A stretch of DNA of 64,000 nucleotides from Pseudomonas anguilliseptica (GTDB taxonomy: Bacteria > Pseudomonadota > Gammaproteobacteria > Pseudomonadales > Pseudomonadaceae): NCBI RefSeq assembly GCF_900105355.1, contig NZ_FNSC01000001.1, positions 1,488,001-1,552,000 of the forward strand. Direction: 5' to 3'. The notes beneath the pieces were generated by a model. The model saw only the letters and a program-made list of their open reading frames with translations. It was not told where the DNA came from and searched no databases. Positions 8,503 to 17,715 of this stretch are shown here, piece by piece. Position numbers and translations under genes: made by a program. Position 1 is the stretch's first letter; every line of letters starts with the position of its first letter.

Positions 8503-10613
8503 CAGAAACGGTAATCGGCAGTGACGAACAACGAACGCGGCGCGCCCAGGTACCACTGCTGGCCATCGCTGCTGCCGGTGGTGGCGTACTGGCGGTCGAA
8601 CAGGTTGTTCAGCTCCAGGCCCAGGCGCACGTCCGCCTGCACCTGCCAGCCGATATTGGCATCGACCACGGTGTAGCTCGGCAACGTCACAGTGTTCGCC
8701 GTGTCGGCGTAGCGCGCATCGACATAACGCGCGCCGATACCGGCCTGCACCTGCTCGCTCAGCGCCTTGCTCAACCACAGGTTGGCGGTGCGCCGTGGCA
8801 CGTTGGTCGGCCGATTGCCGCTGCGGTCACCACCGGCCTCGCGGAAGTCGTCGTACTCGGCACGCACCAACGCGGCGTTGGCCGACACCTGCCAACCCTG
8901 CCCCAGCGCCAGTTCCAGAGTAGCTTCCAGACCGTCGGATGACTGCTGGCCGATCTGCTCGGTCGGCGCGGTCGGGGTGGCACGGCTGAGCAGCTTCTCC
9001 TTGACGATATGGTAAGCGGCCAGCGTCCATTCGCCCTGGCCATTCCAGAACGCCTGCTTGAGGCCGATCTCGGTCTGCTTGGCCTCGCTCAGGTCGAACT
9101 GCTGCTGCGTCGGATTGAGCGTCAGCAGGTTGCTCACGCCCTCGGTGCTGGTGGCGTACTGGCCGTACAGCGACAGCTCTGGCGTAACCTCGAAGACCAA
9201 CCCGGCGCGCCAGTTATCGCCCGTCAGGCTGCGGTCGGCACTGCTGTCGGCCAGCAGGTTGTCGCGCTGGATATGCACCTGATCGCGGCGCACACCGCTG
9301 ACCAGCGACAGGCGGTCGGTCAGCTGGGTGCGGTTCTCTGCGAACAGCGAGAACTGCCGCGCCAGGTTGCGCTCGCGCGGGCCATAACCCAGCGGATCGG
9401 TGCTCTGATACTGGCCGCCACCGCTGCCGGCAAGCGGCACCGTGTCAGTGAAGCTGCTGGAAAAATCGTGCTGACGGGCGAAGTGGATGCGGTTGTAATC
9501 CACGCCCACCACGGTGCGACTATCCAGGCCGAACAGGGCGTGTTCCAGGGTGAAGGTCTGGCGATCGCCGACCTGCTCCTGGGTGTGCTTGATCTCGTAG
9601 AAGTCGCTGCGCTTGACCTGATCGCCCGGCTGCCAGCGGTAGGACTCGGCATTGCGCCAGTAGCGCTGGGTCTTGATGTAGTAGAGCTGGTTACTGGCGG
9701 TCAGGGCGTCATTGATCCGCCAGTCGCTGACCAGTCGGGTGATCTGATCGTTGTAGCGAACCTCGGCGTTATCGACGTTGTAATTGCGCTCGCGCAGGCT
9801 CTCGCGATACTTGCCCGCGACCAGCGGCGTGCCCAGGTAGCGCTGCGGGTCCTGATCGCCCTGATCATGGGACAGGGTAAAACTCAGCGCATCGCTGGCA
9901 TCCCAGCGCAGGGCGGCGCTGAGCGCCTGGCTCTGCGACTCGCCGTCATCGACCCAGCCATTGCTGGCCTGCTGATTGAGGTTGAGGCGGTAGCTCAACG
10001 CATCGCTGAGCGAGCCACCGCTGTCCAGCGCGGCCTGGCGACGGTCGTCGCTGCCGTAGCCGATACGCAGCTGGTTGCTGATGGCGCCGCTAAACGGCTT
10101 TTTCGGCACCACGTTGATCACCGCGCCGGTCGCGCCTTCACCGTAGAGCACCGAGGCAGGGCCGCGCAGCACGTCAACGCGCTCCACCGACCAGGTGTCG
10201 ACCGGGAAGGTCACGGTGCCGGCCCCGACATACTGGCGGGTGCCGTCGTACAGCTGCATGGTCGCGCTGTGCCCGGTAAAGCCGCGCGCCGACAGTGCGG
10301 TGCCGCCATTGCCGGGGCTGCCGATGCTGCTGATGCCAGGGGTGCGGGTGACCGCGTCCTGTACGCTGAGGTTGTTGCGCCCGCGCACCTGCGCGCCGCT
10401 CAGGCTGCTGGTGCTGGCCGGGGTTTGCAGAGCCGTCAGGCCCAGGCGCGAACCGCTGCTGGTGGGCGTATGCAGATCGCTTTCGCCCTCCGCAGCAACC
10501 TTGACCTGCACGGTCGTGGCCGGCAGATTGACCGGGGACTCGCCCGCCACAGCCGTACCGACCAGGCACAGGGCAAGGGAAACAGAGAGTTGAGACAGGG
10601 GATAGCGCGCCAT
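8502..10613 (-). CDS. TonB-dependent outer-membrane receptor, siderophore-receptor type
   Basis: This 703-residue receptor has a signal peptide (MARYPLSQLSVSLALCLVGT, cleaved near AVAG), a plug domain (VRGRNNLSVQDAVTRTPGI, VERVDVLRGPASVLYGEGAT) and a long beta-barrel ending in aromatic Phe (VTADYRF). The overall pattern is that of hydroxamate/catecholate siderophore receptors rather than classic BtuB. Yet a cobalamin riboswitch lies upstream on the same strand, and the gene heads an ABC import operon. A corrinoid, a cobalt complex or a siderophore are all possible substrates. Confidence 0.88.
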   Translation of the reverse strand: MARYPLSQLSVSLALCLVGTAVAGESPVNLPATTVQVKVAAEGESDLHTPTSSGSRLGLTALQTPASTSSLSGAQVRGRNNLSVQDAVTRTPGISSIGSPGNGGTALSARGFTGHSATMQLYDGTRQYVGAGTVTFPVDTWSVERVDVLRGPASVLYGEGATGAVINVVPKKPFSGAISNQLRIGYGSDDRRQAALDSGGSLSDALSYRLNLNQQASNGWVDDGESQSQALSAALRWDASDALSFTLSHDQGDQDPQRYLGTPLVAGKYRESLRERNYNVDNAEVRYNDQITRLVSDWRINDALTASNQLYYIKTQRYWRNAESYRWQPGDQVKRSDFYEIKHTQEQVGDRQTFTLEHALFGLDSRTVVGVDYNRIHFARQHDFSSSFTDTVPLAGSGGGQYQSTDPLGYGPRERNLARQFSLFAENRTQLTDRLSLVSGVRRDQVHIQRDNLLADSSADRSLTGDNWRAGLVFEVTPELSLYGQYATSTEGVSNLLTLNPTQQQFDLSEAKQTEIGLKQAFWNGQGEWTLAAYHIVKEKLLSRATPTAPTEQIGQQSSDGLEATLELALGQGWQVSANAALVRAEYDDFREAGGDRSGNRPTNVPRRTANLWLSKALSEQVQAGIGARYVDARYADTANTVTLPSYTVVDANIGWQVQADVRLGLELNNLFDRQYATTGSSDGQQWYLGAPRSLFVTADYRF

Positions 10614-10744
10614 GATGCTTCCATCGCAAAAGGGATAGGCACGGCAATCCCGATGGAAACGCGCAACAGCAAAACACGGGCGCACAGGCACCCACGATCG
10701 GCGTCAACGCCCGCCCACCGCGGGTTGCCAAACAGTTGGGAGTT

Positions 10745-10769
10745 GCCGCTGCGTGCTAAACGCAGCGGC
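10745..10769. repeat. Perfect 9-bp inverted repeat in the receptor leader
   Basis: GCCGCTGCG and CGCAGCGGC flank a 7-base loop between the 142-bp repeat and the receptor start. No T-run follows on either strand, so it is not a standard terminator. It could belong to the riboswitch expression platform. Confidence 0.5.
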
Positions 10770-10781
10770 TAGATAACCCTA

Positions 10782-10923
10782 AGAACCTGTTTACGATCTC
10801 GCGAGCTAGAGCCAGACAAGGCAGAAATGACCAAGGGCGCGGAGTTTACTGGTTGTAAATGAGCAGCCCGAGGTCATTTCTAACGCCGGATGGCCGACGC
10901 GCAGCAGATCGTAAACAGGTTCT
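10782..10923. repeat. 142-bp element with 18-bp perfect terminal inverted repeats, copy 1
   Basis: The ends AGAACCTGTTTACGATCT and AGATCGTAAACAGGTTCT are exact inverted repeats, and the interior contains further partial complementarity. A second, diverged copy lies at 15593-15733. Copy 1 begins two bases from the cobalamin riboswitch and lies between it and the TonB receptor gene. No open reading frame is evident, so it looks like a non-autonomous repeat. Confidence 0.85.
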
Positions 10924-10925
10924 AA

Positions 10926-11102
10926 GAATCAGGCCGGTCTCCGGGCTTACGAGGGTCATGACGTCATCGCCTTCCCATGCAGAAACTGCACAGTGGCATC
11001 GTGATGACGTCGCTCGCTTACCGTTGCGGGGGCAGCGTCGGACTGGCCCAAAGGGCGCACCGACTTCCCGTTTAACCTCACGCACGGCGGCGTGAGACAC
11101 CT
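10926..11102 (-). promoter_or_regulatory. Cobalamin riboswitch upstream of the TonB-receptor operon
   Basis: On the minus strand the conserved elements occur in order: CAGGTG, AAACGGGAAGTCGGTGCG, the core GCTGCCCCCGCAACGGTAAG, GCCACTG (the B12-box neighbourhood) and GCCCGGAGACCGGCC at the 3' end. These match the adenosylcobalamin aptamer consensus. It should repress the uptake operon when cobalamin is plentiful. Confidence 0.85.
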
Positions 11103-11190
11103 GAAACGGCGCGGATATGACCATCCGCGCCGGCACAAGTCAAGGCATCAGCTCGACAAGGCCAGCCGCTCAAGGGCGAGGGTTACATCT

Positions 11191-11278
11191 GTGGGAGGCG
11201 CTGGGCGGCATTCCGCTTTAGCGGCGACTTCTGATAAGTGATCGAGCGGCTGTAGTCGCGGCTAAAGCCCCTCCCACA
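11191..11278. repeat. REP-like palindrome, GTGGGAGG...CCTCCCAC
   Basis: Arms starting GTGGGAGGCGCTGGGCGGC and ending GCGGCTAAAGCCCCTCCCAC flank a spacer. It belongs to the same family as the repeats at 7562, 27370 and 31504, and lies immediately after the stop codon of the ferredoxin-domain gene. Confidence 0.75.
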
Positions 11279-11279
11279 C

Positions 11280-11996
11280 TCAGCCCTTATCAATCCGCAG
11301 CTCAGGCACGGCGCGGCCGGCCACCAGACGCTCATCGACCAGGCGGATCAGCTCGGCTTCATCGCGCACGCGGAACCACTCGCCGGCCGGGTAGAGGCTA
11401 GCGGTCGGGCCCAGATCACAGGGGAACTGGCACTGTGTACGGGTGATATGCACCCCGCCCTCGCACTCCAGTTTGCCGGCGGCCTTGAGGCGCTGACGCA
11501 GAGTTTTCCACAGGTCCAACGCACCGCGCCGGGTGCAGCGCGGGCCGTTGCACAGCAGCAGGCGCTGGGCGTGAGGCGGAATCTGCGACCAGGCGTGATG
11601 CCCCGGCACGGCGGCCACACCGACACAGGGCAGGTGCAGCTCGGGGCGTTCGATCAGTGCGCAGGCGACCTCCACCGGCAAGCCGTCGGCCTGGCCGATG
11701 GCACTGACGACAAACAGCTGCTCAGGATTGGCCTGCCGGCTTAGTTCACTGCGCAGCCAATCGAGGTGCGGGCTGCTGCTCGCAGGCTCCAGATCGATCA
11801 CCAGCAGCGGCCGCTCGCCCTCGGCCACGCGCTGCCAGAGCGGCGCATAGCTTTCACTGGTGTCGACTATATCGGCCAGCGCCGCTTCCCCGCGCAGCTC
11901 AGCCAGACGGCGGCGCAGCAGCTCGGTAAACGAGCCCTCGGCAAGCTCAGGGCCGACAAACAGAATGCGGGCGTAGGGGGAAACGGACGTGGTCAT
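11280..11996 (-). CDS. (2Fe-2S) ferredoxin-domain protein associated with cobalamin genes
   Basis: The 238-residue protein has an N-terminal half resembling the CbiX/chelatase-like alpha/beta fold (ILFVGPELAEGSFTELLRRR, VSAIGQADGLPVEVACALIE). The C-terminal half is a thioredoxin-like [2Fe-2S] domain with cysteines in LLCNGPRCTRRG and TRTQCQFPCDLGPT. It starts at 11996 with GGAGG five bases upstream. It lies on the same strand as cobL-cobK and was probably their operon partner before an IS element inserted 31 bp upstream of its start. The fold assignment of the N-terminal half is tentative and the role is unknown. Confidence 0.72.
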   Translation of the reverse strand: MTTSVSPYARILFVGPELAEGSFTELLRRRLAELRGEAALADIVDTSESYAPLWQRVAEGERPLLVIDLEPASSSPHLDWLRSELSRQANPEQLFVVSAIGQADGLPVEVACALIERPELHLPCVGVAAVPGHHAWSQIPPHAQRLLLCNGPRCTRRGALDLWKTLRQRLKAAGKLECEGGVHITRTQCQFPCDLGPTASLYPAGEWFRVRDEAELIRLVDERLVAGRAVPELRIDKG

Positions 11997-12026
11997 GGCG
12001 GCCTCCAAAGCGGGGCGGCAGTCTAG

Positions 12027-13218
12027 GGATGGTCTGAAAAAGACTTCCTGATTTTGGCAAAATATCCGCACTCCACCCGCCGAGTTTTCCGATGAAGCAG
12101 ATGACCTTCGCCGACGCCGAGTACGCCGGCAAGCGCAAGCAGACCCGCAAAGAATTGTTCCTGATCGAGATGGATCGGGTAGTGCCATGGAAAGGGTTGA
12201 TCGCTTTGATCGAGCCGCATTATCCAAAGGGTGAAGGCGGCCGACCGTCCTATCCGCTGATGGCGATGCTGCGAGTGCATCTGATGCAAAACTGGTTCGG
12301 TTACAGCGATCCGGCGATGGAAGAGGCGCTGTACGAGACCACCATCCTACGCCAGTTTGCCGGGCTGACTCTGGAGCGCATTCCTGACGAAACCACCATC
12401 CTCAACTTCCGCCGCTTGCTGGAAAAACACGAACTGGCTGCCGGCATCCTGGCCGTGATCAATGGCTACCTGGGTGACCGTGGTTTGTCGCTGCGCCAAG
12501 GCACCATCGTCGATGCCACGCTGATCAACGCGCCGAGTTCAACCAAGAACAAGAACGGTAAGCGTGACCCTGAGATGCACTCAACCAAGAAAGGCAATCA
12601 GTATTACTTCGGCATGAAGGCGCACATCGGGGTGGATGACGAGTCTGGCTTGGTGCACAGCGTGGTGGGTACTGCCGCCAACGTGGCGGATGTCACCCAG
12701 GTCGATAAGCTGCTGCACGGCGAGGAAAACATGGTGGGGGCCGATGCCGGATATACCGGTGTCGAGAAGCGCCCCGAGCATGAGGGCCGTCAAGTGATCT
12801 GGCAGGTTGCAGCACGGCGTAGCACTTACAAGAAACTCGGTAAGCGCAGCGCGCTGTACAAAGCCAAGCGCAAAATCGAGAAGGCCAAGGCCCAAGTGCG
12901 AGCCAAGGTCGAGCATCCGTTTCGGGTGATCAAGCGTCAGTTCGGTTATGTGAAGACGCGCTTCCGTGGCCTGGTCAAAAACACGGCGCAACTGGTGACT
13001 TTATTCGCGCTGTCAAATCTGTGGATGGCGCGCCGACATTTACTGACGAATGCAGGAGAGGTGCGCCCGTAATGCTGGAAATGGCTGCCGCGAGGTGCTC
13101 GCGGCGGCTAAAAACACAGAAATGAGCCGGTAATCTGATCGTTTTTGATCGATTTATCACTTTCGAAATCAGCAGAGGCTGACGTCAGCCAGAAATGCAT
13201 GGCTACTTCAGAGGATCC
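12027..13218 (+). mobile_element. IS5-family insertion sequence, copy 1 (1192 bp)
   Basis: Imperfect terminal inverted repeats GGATGGTCTGAA and TTCAGAGGATCC bound the element, with the target duplication CTAG on each side (12023-12026 and 13219-13222). One transposase gene fills it. A copy of identical length lies inverted at 23463-24654. It separates the ferredoxin-domain gene from cobK. Confidence 0.88.
12092..13072 (+). CDS. IS5-family transposase (DDE)
   Basis: This 326-residue transposase has the IS5 N-terminal domain (GGRPSYPLMAMLRVHLMQNW) and DDE catalytic region (IVDATLINAPSS, GADAGYTGVEKR, and the E in KVEHPFRVIKRQFGY). It is intact and full length. It differs from the transposase of copy 2 at a dozen or so positions (for example EALYET versus ESLYET and KKLGKR versus NTLSKR), so the two copies did not arise by very recent duplication. 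Confidence 0.93.
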   Translation: MKQMTFADAEYAGKRKQTRKELFLIEMDRVVPWKGLIALIEPHYPKGEGGRPSYPLMAMLRVHLMQNWFGYSDPAMEEALYETTILRQFAGLTLERIPDETTILNFRRLLEKHELAAGILAVINGYLGDRGLSLRQGTIVDATLINAPSSTKNKNGKRDPEMHSTKKGNQYYFGMKAHIGVDDESGLVHSVVGTAANVADVTQVDKLLHGEENMVGADAGYTGVEKRPEHEGRQVIWQVAARRSTYKKLGKRSALYKAKRKIEKAKAQVRAKVEHPFRVIKRQFGYVKTRFRGLVKNTAQLVTLFALSNLWMARRHLLTNAGEVRP

Positions 13219-13246
13219 CTAGCAGGGGATTTTTTGCATTTGGCAC

Positions 13247-13314
13247 GTAGGGTGGATAACGCCGTTTTTATCCACCATGCAGTTGGTGGATGGGTGAAGC
13301 GTCATCCACCCTAC
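13247..13314. repeat. Palindromic repeat, GTAGGGTGG family, copy B
   Basis: GTAGGGTGGATAACGCCGTT and GCGTCATCCACCCTAC form the outer stem. It lies 24 bp from the target duplication of IS copy 1 and 10 bp beyond the cobK stop codon. Confidence 0.8.
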
Positions 13315-13324
13315 CTGGATCGCT

Positions 13325-14044
13325 CTACAGCTGCAGCGCCTCAGCCAGCGCTTCGAGGCTGACAAACTCGCGCTCCACATTCGGCAAGAGCGGCCGACGC
13401 AGCAGCAGCACCAGCAGGCCCAGCTCCCGCGCCACCTGCAGTTTCGGCTCGGTGGACTGGCTACCGCTGTTCTTGCTGATCAATACATCGGTGCCCAGGC
13501 GGGCGAATAGCGCGCGTTCCTCGTCCAGCGCGAACGGCCCGCGCGCACCGATAATCTCGGCACGCGGCACGCCTTGCTGCGCCGTCAGGCAGCGCACGGT
13601 CCAGTGCTGATGCGGGGGAATCTCGTGCAGGTGTTCCAGCGGTTCGCGGCCGAGGGTAAATAGCGGACGACGGAACGGCACCAGCGCTTCGATCAGCCCG
13701 GCCCAGTCGTCCACTTCACGCCAGTCATCGCCCTCGCCGGCCTGCCAGCCGGGACGACGCAGCGCCCAGCAGGCGATCCCGCTCAGCTCGGCGGCGCGGG
13801 CGGCATTGGTGCTGATCTGCGCGGCATAGGGGTGGGTCAAATCCAGCAGCAGCTCGACGCCCTGTTCGCGGATAAACGTCGCCAAGCCTTCAGCTCCGCC
13901 AAAGCCGCCGACGCGCACCTGACAAGGCAAGTCATCCGGCACCCGGCCCAACCCGGCCAGGCTGTAGATAGCATCTGGACTTAAACGGCGCGCTAGGCGC
14001 AACGCCTCGGTGGTGCCGCCGAGCAGCAGGATGCGCGGGCTCAC
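13325..14044 (-). CDS. cobK: Precorrin-6A reductase CobK
   Basis: This 239-residue enzyme reduces precorrin-6A to 6B with NADPH. Visible motifs are [17 protein letters not shown] at the N-terminus, [17 protein letters not shown] near residue 70 and [19 protein letters not shown] near residue 185. The start is GTG, overlapping the cobL stop codon (GTGA), so the two are coupled. It is read away from cobG and lies upstream of IS copy 1. Confidence 0.93.
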   Translation of the reverse strand: MSPRILLLGGTTEALRLARRLSPDAIYSLAGLGRVPDDLPCQVRVGGFGGAEGLATFIREQGVELLLDLTHPYAAQISTNAARAAELSGIACWALRRPGWQAGEGDDWREVDDWAGLIEALVPFRRPLFTLGREPLEHLHEIPPHQHWTVRCLTAQQGVPRAEIIGARGPFALDEERALFARLGTDVLISKNSGSQSTEPKLQVARELGLLVLLLRRPLLPNVEREFVSLEALAEALQL

Positions 14045-15243
14045 GGCTTGCGCACCTCCAGCAGGGTGATCGGCAAGGCGCTGCGCCAGGTGTCGAAACC
14101 GCCCAGCGGCTGCGCCTGAGCCACGCTAATGCGGGTCAGCTCGCCGCCCACCTGCTCGCGCCAGGCCAGCAGCGCCGCTTCGCTTTGCAGGGTTACGGCA
14201 TTGGCCACCAGCCGCCCGCCTGGTTTCAGGCTGGCCCAGCACTGCTCCAGCACGCCAGGGATGGTCACCCCGCCGCCGATAAAGATCGCATCCGGCGCAG
14301 CCAGTCCGCTCAGTGCTTCGGGCGCACGGCCGGCGACCAGTTGCAGGCCGGGCACGCCGAGGGCATCGCGGTTGTGCTGAATATGCGCCTGACGGCCGGC
14401 ATCGGCCTCGATGGCCAGCGCCCGACAACTAGGGTACGCGCGCATCCACTCGATACCGATGGAGCCGCAGCCGGCGCCGACATCCCAGAGCAGCTCACCG
14501 GGTTGCGGCGCCAGGCGCGCCAGGGTGATGGCGCGCACGTCGCGCTTGGTCAGCTGGCCGTCGTGCCGATAGGCGTCGTCCAGCAAACCTGGAGTGAGCG
14601 GCAGCAAGCGCGCCTCGACACCCGCCACGCACTCGACCGCCAGCAGATTAAGATCGGCAGCACGCGGCACTGCCCAATCGCTGGCCAGGCCATCGATGCG
14701 TCGTTCCTGAGCGCCGCCCAGATGCTCCAGCAGGGTCAAACGGCTAGGGCCAAAACCGCGCGCCCGCAGCAACTCGGCCACCGCCGCCGGGCTGTCGCCG
14801 TCATTGCTCAATAACAGCAGCCGCGCTCCGGGGAAAAGCTGCGCCTGCAACGCCGCCAACGGCCGCGCCACCAGCGACAGCACCCTCACCTCCTGCAACG
14901 GCCAACCCATACGGGCGGCGGCCAGTGACACCGACGAGGGCGCAGAAAACACCCGCAACTCCTCAGCCGGCAGCTGCCGCGCCAGGCTTGCGCCAACCCC
15001 ATAGAACAGCGGGTCACCGCTGGCCAGTACGCATACCGGCATCCCGCGCCGCGCCAATACCGACTCCAGGCTAAAGGGGCTCGGCCAGAGTTCGTGCTGC
15101 CCCGGCAGATCGCTGGGCAACAGCGCCAGCTGCCGTGGGCTGCCGACTATCCACTGCGCCTCGCCCAGCGCCCGCCGCGCCGCCTCACCCAGGCCGGCAT
15201 AGCCGTCTTCACCAATGCCTACCAGGGTTAACCAGGCCGTCAT
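14041..15243 (-). CDS. cobL: Precorrin-6Y C5,15-methyltransferase (decarboxylating) CobL
   Basis: The 400-residue protein is a fusion of a CbiE-type tetrapyrrole methylase ([40 protein letters not shown]) and a CbiT-type methyltransferase ([34 protein letters not shown]). It methylates C5 and C15 and removes the C12 acetate carboxylate, giving precorrin-8X. It is transcribed divergently from the cobG riboswitch leader and is coupled to cobK. Confidence 0.95.
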   Translation of the reverse strand: MTAWLTLVGIGEDGYAGLGEAARRALGEAQWIVGSPRQLALLPSDLPGQHELWPSPFSLESVLARRGMPVCVLASGDPLFYGVGASLARQLPAEELRVFSAPSSVSLAAARMGWPLQEVRVLSLVARPLAALQAQLFPGARLLLLSNDGDSPAAVAELLRARGFGPSRLTLLEHLGGAQERRIDGLASDWAVPRAADLNLLAVECVAGVEARLLPLTPGLLDDAYRHDGQLTKRDVRAITLARLAPQPGELLWDVGAGCGSIGIEWMRAYPSCRALAIEADAGRQAHIQHNRDALGVPGLQLVAGRAPEALSGLAAPDAIFIGGGVTIPGVLEQCWASLKPGGRLVANAVTLQSEAALLAWREQVGGELTRISVAQAQPLGGFDTWRSALPITLLEVRKP

Positions 15244-15320
15244 GCGCTTTCCTCAAACCGACATTAGCGCGTCGCCCGACCAGCTGGCTGTCGTGCCTGC
15301 GCGCAAAGCGGGCATAATAC

Positions 15321-15505
15321 AGCCTTCGTCGGTGCCCACCGCCACTGTGCATAGGGCCTAAGAGGGAATCCGGAGCGATCCGCTGATCGTGACCGAACTG
15401 CCCCCGCAACTGTAAACAGCGAGTCTGCCGCAACTGCGCCACTGGGAAACCGGGAAGGCCGCAGCAGATGATGACCTGTCAGCCAGGAGACCTGCCGACG
15501 ACGCT
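15321..15505 (+). promoter_or_regulatory. Cobalamin riboswitch upstream of cobG-cobH-cobI
   Basis: The conserved elements read in order on the plus strand: TCGGTGCC, TAAGAGGGAATCC, CTGCCCCCGCAACTGTAAAC, GCCACTGGGAAACCGGGAAG and CAGCCAGGAGACCTGCC. A -10-like CATAAT lies just upstream, at 15313-15318. A short inverted repeat (GAAATCC / GGATTTC, about 15547-15569) follows and may belong to the expression platform. Confidence 0.92.
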
Positions 15506-15592
15506 GGTCGCGAGTGCCAACATCGGGCGGGGTGTACCGATGCCATGAAATCCCCCCGTGGGTGGATTTCGCTGGTTCGGTCGCCGCGTCGT

Positions 15593-15733
15593 AGAACCTG
15601 TTTTCGATCTAGCGAGCTAGAGCCCTACAAGGCAAAAACAGGCGAGGAAGCGGAGTGTACGAGCTGTACATGAGCATTCCGAGCCTGGTTTTAACGCAGT
15701 AGGGCCGACGCGCAGCAGATCGTAGACAGGTTC
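15593..15733. repeat. 141-bp element with terminal inverted repeats, copy 2
   Basis: The ends AGAACCTGTTTTCGATCT and AGATCGTAGACAGGTTC are near-perfect inverted repeats. The interior matches copy 1 (10782-10923) in blocks such as GCGAGCTAGAGCC and GGCCGACGCGCAGCAGATCG. It lies between the cobalamin riboswitch and the cobG start. Confidence 0.85.
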
Positions 15734-15743
15734 GTTGTTGCTG

Positions 15744-17096
15744 GTGAACTTGTTGCGCGACCGTCCAAGCATCGTCGACTCGCCCCTCTCACGCCCCAGC
15801 GCGTGCCCCGGCCTGCTGCGTATCGTTCAGGCGCTGGACGGTGGCATCTGTCGGGTCAAGCTGGCCGGTGGCGTGCTGAGCAGCGACCAGGCACGGGCCA
15901 TCGCCGAGGCCACCGAGCGCTGCGCCAGTGGCGTGCTGGAGCTGACCAACCGCAGCAATCTGCAGATTCGTGGTGTATTGGCCGGCCAGCAGGCCGAGCT
16001 GATTGAACACCTACTGGCCGCCGGCCTCGGCCCGAGCAACCCGGCTGCCGACGATGTGCGCAACCTGCTGCTGAGCCCCGCCGCCGGCATCGATCCGCAC
16101 GCCCTGTTCGATACCCGCCCGCTGGCCACCGCGCTGCTCGACCTGCTGCAAAACACCCCGGAACTGCATCGGCTGTCAGCCAAGTTCGCCCTGCAGCTGG
16201 ACGGCGGCGAAGCCCTGGCCATGCACGAACATCCCCACGATATCTGGCTTAGTGCCCTGCCCGGCACGCCGGCGCGACTGGCCTTTGGCCTGGCCGGTTG
16301 CCCGGATGAGCAGCCGCTGGGCGTAATCGACGCGAAGCAAGCCGTGCAGCTGGTGGAACAACTGCTGATGCTGTTTCTCCAGCTGGCCGGCAACGCACAT
16401 AGCCGGATGCGCCAGCTGCTAAACGTGATTCCCGCCAGCGAGCTGCTGCAACAGCTGCAAAGGTGCCTGCCCTTTGCCGTGCAAGCGCCGCCGACCGACT
16501 GGCAACGCAAACCAGTCAGCCAACGCGCACCCATTGGCATTTATCCACAGCAGCAGGCCGGCCTGTGCATGGTCGCCGCCGCCGCGCGTCTGGGCCGGAT
16601 CGACGCCGCGCAACTCAAAGCCCTGGCCGAACTGGCCGAGCACCGTGGCGATGCCAGCCTGCGCCTGACGCCCTGGCAGGGCCTGTTGCTGCCGAATATC
16701 CCCAAGCCATCGGCAGACAAGCTGCTGCACAAGCTGGGCGCACTGGGCCTGCTGATCGATGCGCAGGAACCGCTTAGCAATCTGATCGCCTGCACCGGCT
16801 CAGCCGCCTGCGGCAAGGGCCTGGCCGACAGCAAGGCCGATGCCCTACGCCTGGCCGAACGCCTGCGCACCAGCACGGCGCGGCCACAGGTGCATCTCAG
16901 CGCCTGCCCGCGTTCCTGCGCCGCCGCGCATACCGCGCCCTTTACCCTGCTGGCCAGCAGCGCCGGGCATTACCAGCTTTATCAACGCACGCCCGAGGCG
17001 GCCGGTTTCGGCCAACTGCTGGCCAGCGCCATAACAATCGACGAGGCCGGCGACTGGTTCGCCGCCCACTGCGCAACGGGAAACAGCGATGCTTGA
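15744..17096 (+). CDS. cobG: Precorrin-3B synthase CobG
   Basis: CobG converts precorrin-3A to precorrin-3B using oxygen. The protein has two sulfite/nitrite-reductase-like halves and the iron-sulfur/sirohaem-type cysteines CTGSAACGKG and CPRSCAA near the C-terminus. The start is uncertain: only TTG (15735) or GTG (15744) precede the conserved RPSACPGLLRIVQALDGGIC, and neither has a clear ribosome site, probably because the 141-bp repeat ends at 15733. It overlaps cobH by 8 bp. Control by the upstream riboswitch is expected. Confidence 0.9.
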   Translation: MNLLRDRPSIVDSPLSRPSACPGLLRIVQALDGGICRVKLAGGVLSSDQARAIAEATERCASGVLELTNRSNLQIRGVLAGQQAELIEHLLAAGLGPSNPAADDVRNLLLSPAAGIDPHALFDTRPLATALLDLLQNTPELHRLSAKFALQLDGGEALAMHEHPHDIWLSALPGTPARLAFGLAGCPDEQPLGVIDAKQAVQLVEQLLMLFLQLAGNAHSRMRQLLNVIPASELLQQLQRCLPFAVQAPPTDWQRKPVSQRAPIGIYPQQQAGLCMVAAAARLGRIDAAQLKALAELAEHRGDASLRLTPWQGLLLPNIPKPSADKLLHKLGALGLLIDAQEPLSNLIACTGSAACGKGLADSKADALRLAERLRTSTARPQVHLSACPRSCAAAHTAPFTLLASSAGHYQLYQRTPEAAGFGQLLASAITIDEAGDWFAAHCATGNSDA

Positions 17097-17715
17097 GTAC
17101 ATCCGCGACGGCCAGGAAATCTACCGTCAGTCCTTCGCCACCATCCGTGCCGAGGCCGATCTCAGCAGCATTCCGGCCGATCTGGAAAAGCTCGCCGTGC
17201 GGGTTATCCACGCCTGCGGCATGGTCGATGTGGTGCAGGATCTGCGCTTCTCCCCCGGGGCCGGTGCTGCCGGCCGCGCCGCCCTGGCCAAGGGCGCGGC
17301 AATTCTCTGCGATGCACGGATGGTCGCCGAAGGCATCACCCGCCCGCGCCTGGCCGCCAACAACCCGGTGATCTGCACCCTGCATAACGACGGCGTGATC
17401 GAGCAGGCCCGCGCACTGGGTAATACCCGTTCGGCAGTCGCATTGGAACATTGGCGCGAGCACCTGGAAGGCAGCGTGGTGGTGATCGGCAACGCCCCCA
17501 CCGCGCTGTTCTACCTGCTGGAAATGCTCGATGCCGGCGCGCCGAAACCGGCGCTGATTATCGGCATGCCAGTGGGCTTTATCGGCGCGGCGGAATCCAA
17601 GGACGCCCTCGCCGCCGACAGCCGTGGCGTGCCCTATGTAATAGTGCGCGGCCGTCGCGGCGGCAGCGCCATGGCGGTGGCGGCGGTCAACGCCCTGGCC
17701 ACGGAGGTGGAGTGA
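17089..17715 (+). CDS. cobH: Precorrin-8X methylmutase CobH
   Basis: The 208-residue enzyme moves the C11 methyl group to C12, forming hydrogenobyrinic acid. It carries the signature [19 protein letters not shown] and the conserved [13 protein letters not shown] and [12 protein letters not shown] segments. It overlaps cobG at its start and cobI at its end (TGATG), so the three genes form a tightly coupled unit. Confidence 0.95.
   Translation: MLEYIRDGQEIYRQSFATIRAEADLSSIPADLEKLAVRVIHACGMVDVVQDLRFSPGAGAAGRAALAKGAAILCDARMVAEGITRPRLAANNPVICTLHNDGVIEQARALGNTRSAVALEHWREHLEGSVVVIGNAPTALFYLLEMLDAGAPKPALIIGMPVGFIGAAESKDALAADSRGVPYVIVRGRRGGSAMAVAAVNALATEVE

Noticed and set aside
9009..10772. Plus-strand open frame of 587 codons over the TonB receptor
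   Set aside because: The minus strand encodes a full receptor with signal peptide, plug and terminal Phe. The plus frame is a high-GC shadow.
10846..11138. Short open frames across the first cobalamin riboswitch
   Set aside because: They lie in a conserved RNA aptamer and a non-coding repeat, and have no ribosome site.
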